Below, one piece after another: positions 60,201 through 64,000 of a stretch of DNA of 64,000 nucleotides. The notes beneath the pieces are model-generated. The model saw only the letters and a list, made by a program, of their open reading frames with translations, had not been told where the DNA came from and ran no database searches. Both the position numbers and the translations under genes were made by a program. The stretch comes from Edolisoma coerulescens (lineage: Eukaryota; Chordata; Aves; Passeriformes; Campephagidae): positions 1,154,503 through 1,218,502 of the forward strand of contig VWZW01006868.1 of the NCBI GenBank assembly GCA_013397115.1, in the 5' to 3' direction. The stretch's first letter is position 1. The number at the start of each line of letters is the position of its first letter.

Positions 60201-63200
60201 ATTTACATGGGAATTCGAAAAGAAAGATTTGCTTCTCTCCCTGCATATTGTCCCAAGGAGACAAGAAAATGAAAATAATGTTAAAACAGTTAGACCTCCC
60301 TGCCCACTTTTAAAAAAAAAACTGAGACTTTTCGATGGGAGTTGAGTATTTTTGAAGCTCATTAGAATATGAGATTCTCCAGTAGCTTTCTTGGTTCCTA
60401 ATCTAGAGGAATAAACTGCACACATTTCCAGTAGATTGTTGTAAATGAAGAGCTGCTTCCCAGCTCCTGGGCTAGCAGTTCTCTTCTTGATTTCTGGCTA
60501 TCTTACTTAGAACTTGTTTCTATGAAATACAATTGTTCCTGTACTCCCCAAACCTTTCCATTCCCAGCCTGATATCCCTGGTAGTATGTGTCCCATGGGT
60601 TAGTGCAAAATAGTCATGCTGCTCCATGAAATACTGATGAAATGGAAATGGACCAAAAGAGTAAAATCCCTTCAGAAGGGATATACTTGTCATAGAGGCA
60701 GGAGGCTTATAAACTGTATTTAACTATCTGGTATATAGTTGAGAAAAGCTACATCAGGAACAGAATCCAACATTTAAGCTATTTCAGCTCTTTGCCCTGT
60801 GCCATGTGTCCCTGTACAACATGTTAGACATTCACAAGTTAATATCCTGTCCATACAAAAGTCCAGTCCACAAAATATAACATTTTCTTTCATTTACTTC
60901 TCATCAAATAGGCTGATATACTAAGATTTATAATGTGATGCTAATTTTTCTTAGTAGAAACATGGACAATTACAATTACATTCTTATAAAAATTACATTG
61001 CTTTCTTTTCTATCCATTCCCTATTAAAGCACTGAGAAGGACTATTGAGTAGCCACACCTATCTTCTTTAAAAAAAAAGAAAAATAGAGAAAGAATAATG
61101 GGGTAAAGGTAAATAATCTTTCTCAATTTATTCTTGAAGGCCTGTGACATTTAATGAAGTTTTAAAGGTAAAAAGAGCTCAAACTCACAACCATTACAAA
61201 GACAGGAATACTATTTAGGAGAAGTTCATGGACGGCTTTCATTGAAAAAATATGTTAAGACTGCTTAAGCAATTCTGCTGGCCACAGTGCTCTGCAAAAT
61301 ACATTTTACAAGCTGTCTAGTGAAGATGAGCCAGAAAAAGCTGTATCAAATTATTTTTAATACACATAAAGGACTCATACTGAACAAAGAATAAATGAAT
61401 CCAAGTGAATGAGACCTGATATGTGTAAACAATGTAGTTGAACTATCCTCATACATTATTTCTTTCCATGTTATAGTCAATTTTCTGACTATTATAATAA
61501 ACTCTTCATGAAGTAAATAAGCAGCTAGAAGGTTTTCATTTATTTGTCAATTCCAAAAAAAGCGTTTGGAGCAATAAAACATTTCTGAATTACAGAGGAA
61601 AGTACATTGCAACTGCAGTAATTCAGATGGGCTTTACCACACCAAGAAAGCTAAGTTAGTTTTGTGGGCAGCAAAACTGCAAAAGAGAAGAGAAGTTGGT
61701 AGTGTTCCATGTGACACTGAGCAGAGGAGTGCAATTTTTTCACCATTGCCCTTATTTGTAAACTGGCAATTTCACCTTAGGAAGGTTGTTGCAAATGTGC
61801 ACCAGTGTAAGAGAAGCATAACACCAAGTTGTTGGGTTTTTTTTCCTTGTATGGGGAATGGAGTAGGGGAACAAGATCTTATCACCTTAGGATAGTCTTG
61901 ACACATACAGCAGTAATTACACAGCCTGCTAAATAGACACATGGGCTAAATAGCAGAAAATATGCTGCAGCCAGCTGATATTAAAAATCCACAGTAGCAA
62001 GTTTGCATCTAATGAGGTGACATGTACAAGCTTAGCAAGTATTTGGGTCAGAGTGTTACTGGCATAAACTTGCCCTATTTTGCTCACTTGCAGGGAGCTG
62101 CAAAAATTTCTGTGGCAGAGTGTAAACAGAGGTACATGCTCATTTTACAGTGAAGAAATACACATTTGATTCAAGCAGCCATGCAAATACAACAGACGTT
62201 TTTAAAGCTGACTTTACAGAATATAAATAGAAAATAAAACACTTAATTAAATCTGCTTCCATAACATTTTGACTGATGTACTTCAGTATTGTTCTTTTGG
62301 AACTGACCAAATCAGGAATGATGTTTAGATATCCCAACACAATTCCCATGCATGATAACACATCTTTGCAAGGTAAGGGCACAATGGTTTTCTCCATCAG
62401 CAGTACATCTCTGTCTAATACTGAGATCCCATATGCTCCTTGTAGCTCCTGCCAAAAATCCCAGTGTACCGTGGAGAGAAATTCAGCATGTAGAATTGGA
62501 GCTCCCGAAGGACAATGCTTATTACAATAATACTCTGAGGGGAAATGCTTTGTAGAGTTGGGTATTTGCAGGAAATCACTCATTAACTCAGTTTGTTCAA
62601 GTAACAATGAAGACACCCCCACTCCCAGCATCACTCCCTTTCTGCTTCACATACACATGCACTCACTCATTCACAAGCATAACTGTTTTCCAAAGACTTC
62701 TTTACTTAATAATTTTCTAAGAATCGTTTAATTACATTCAGTGGAAGATAAGGATATGGTTATGTAGTTAAGTAATTCAAAGGAGGGGAACAAAAAAAGG
62801 AAATTTCATTCCTTCTTCAATTGGCAGCTTTGTCTAAATGTAAGGTTGCATGTGAAGCACACCCAAAAGCCAGATGATGCAATTAGCTAATAGCCACTAC
62901 TGACACGTAAAATCAATTTATGACAGCTATCATAGCAAAGCCAAGCCAGATAATGCATGAGATTGTGCACCATTCACTTCAAAAGTTTTATCATTATTAG
63001 TACCATATGAAAGACAAATTATGTGTGCACAGCCTGTGCGTGTATGTACAGTGGGTACCCAGCAGTCATGACACAATATAATCTAGAATGCAACCAGCCT
63101 ACTATTGTCCTTGAGAGACTAGAAAATTCAGCTTTGGCACTGCTGTTTTGCAAATAGTTGCCTCCAGCTTTGACAGCAGAATTCTTTGGTAAGGTCTACT

Positions 63201-64000
63201 CTGGGACAGAGCACTGTTGCAGAACACTCTGGGGCTAAGTGCCAAATATGACCTCAGTTCTTGCCCCAACAACGAAAGTCATTGTTAAGACTGGTATTGA
63301 AAATGTTCACATTTTCTTTCTTCTTTCTCCTGCTATCAGCAAGAACTCTATAATCAGACATTTCTTCCTTAAGAACAAATGCTGTAAAGTGAGGTAAACA
63401 GCAAAGCTCTACAGCATTAAAAAGAGATTTATAATATTACAATCTAGCTAGATTTGCTTTTTCATAAAAATTGTGTGGCAGCTTATAATTGGCTCTCTAC
63501 TTGTTAAGCCATACATTTGTCAGCTTTCAAAATATACATTCACAGCAGGGAGCACTCAGCTAGAACGTTTTCTCAGATGAAGCTAAGGCAAACCTTTAGC
63601 TGGGGGGCAGAATACGACTGTCAAGATCCATGCAACCTTAAAGCCTGTGAGTAAATGCATTGTATCTGGGAGTTTTAACTTCAACAGGATGGTTTGTGCA
63701 AGACTATACAAGTGGATAAGCATAGGTAAGTCAGCCCCAGTATGTGTATTCTTTGAAGTGTACACATTTCTAGAACAGAACTGGGAACATGTCCCTCGCA
63801 TACAGCAGTAGACTATAGTTTTTTATTTTGCAGTACTGAGGGTGTGCTAAAGCCAAAATAAAATTATCTTGAAATTATATGAAATTATCATGTTATCAGA
63901 AACTGTATCACAGAGAATTATTTTCAAGCATGTTAAAAATATTCTCTAACGCTTTACTGTAACAAAAGTTATCAATACAAATTTAGTATCTCCAGAATTC
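57274..64000. other. AT-rich intronic sequence
   Basis: No CR1 copy, exon or RNA gene seen. It contains only the 164-codon frame at 62140-62634 and short A/T runs. Confidence 0.6.
62140..62634 (-). other. 164-codon open frame of unknown meaning, same strand as IL1RAPL1
   Basis: This is the longest ATG-initiated frame outside the repeats and the nested locus (start MMLGVGVSSLLLEQTEL). It is of mixed composition with hydrophobic patches, and I recognise no domain. A frame this long is uncommon in AT-rich intron but possible by chance. There is no splice, promoter or conservation evidence. Confidence 0.12.

Larger units (their letters stand above)
36709..64000 (-). other. IL1RAPL1: IL1RAPL1 intron 1 (partial, 5' side of the gene)
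   Basis: This is the minus-strand sequence upstream of the start-codon exon. The exon begins with a spliced acceptor, so at least one noncoding 5' exon must lie at a higher coordinate. I saw no CpG island or promoter-like GC-rich start region between 36709 and 64000, so exon 1 and the promoter are probably outside the window. A possible alternative 5' exon at 46800-46850 is listed separately. Confidence 0.75.

Overview
This window is vertebrate, almost certainly avian, nuclear DNA. It is AT-rich, has no bacterial-style gene density, and carries several 5'-truncated CR1 LINE copies with the bird-type tail (ATTCTATGATTCT on the element's sense strand). I cannot resolve the species. The only host gene I can name is IL1RAPL1 (interleukin-1 receptor accessory protein-like 1), on the minus strand. 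Its first coding exon lies at 36603-36708, bounded by a strong acceptor and a strong donor, and encodes the start methionine and signal peptide (MKAPIPNLILLY...). In human this gene is more than a megabase long with very large first introns, so the rest of the window reads as IL1RAPL1 intron: intron 1 (5' side) at 36709-64000 and intron 2 at 1-36602.

The most unusual part is a GC-rich, CpG-rich island at about 16.1-17.85 kb, inside intron 2 and on the opposite (plus) strand. It looks like a nested gene I do not recognise. A GC box and a TATA-like element precede an ATG in good context. An acidic Leu-Ser-Gln-rich section is built from 33-bp (11-residue) tandem units, and a basic Arg/Pro-rich C-terminal segment has no ATG of its own. 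As assembled it is broken by one in-frame TGA and one apparent 1-base frame slip. It also contains a 291-bp direct duplication around a single N. A polypurine tract of about 460 bp and two opposed CR1 tails follow it.

The assembly shows its seams. Two single-N positions (17173 and 55103) each sit exactly between two near-identical direct copies (291 bp and 2170 bp). This is the signature of unmerged contig ends or haplotigs rather than biological duplication. The 2170-bp pair differs at a position I could see (54056 versus 56227), like a heterozygous site. A third N (21319) has no flanking duplication.

Layout: 139-595 CR1(-); 8961-9009 (CCTT)n; 15742-15780 CR1 scrap(+); 16.1-17.85 kb nested GC-rich locus(+); 17880-18345 polypurine tract; 18363-18640 opposed CR1 tails; 19555-19836 CR1(+); 23345-24131 CR1(-); 36603-36708 IL1RAPL1 exon(-); 43379-43940 internally deleted CR1(-); 44.78-45.33 kb GC-rich unassigned; 49317-49375 (GGCAA)n; 50150-50353 CR1(+); 51.41-51.65 kb GC-rich unassigned; 52933-57273 duplicated block containing a CR1(-) in each copy; the rest is unremarkable AT-rich intron.
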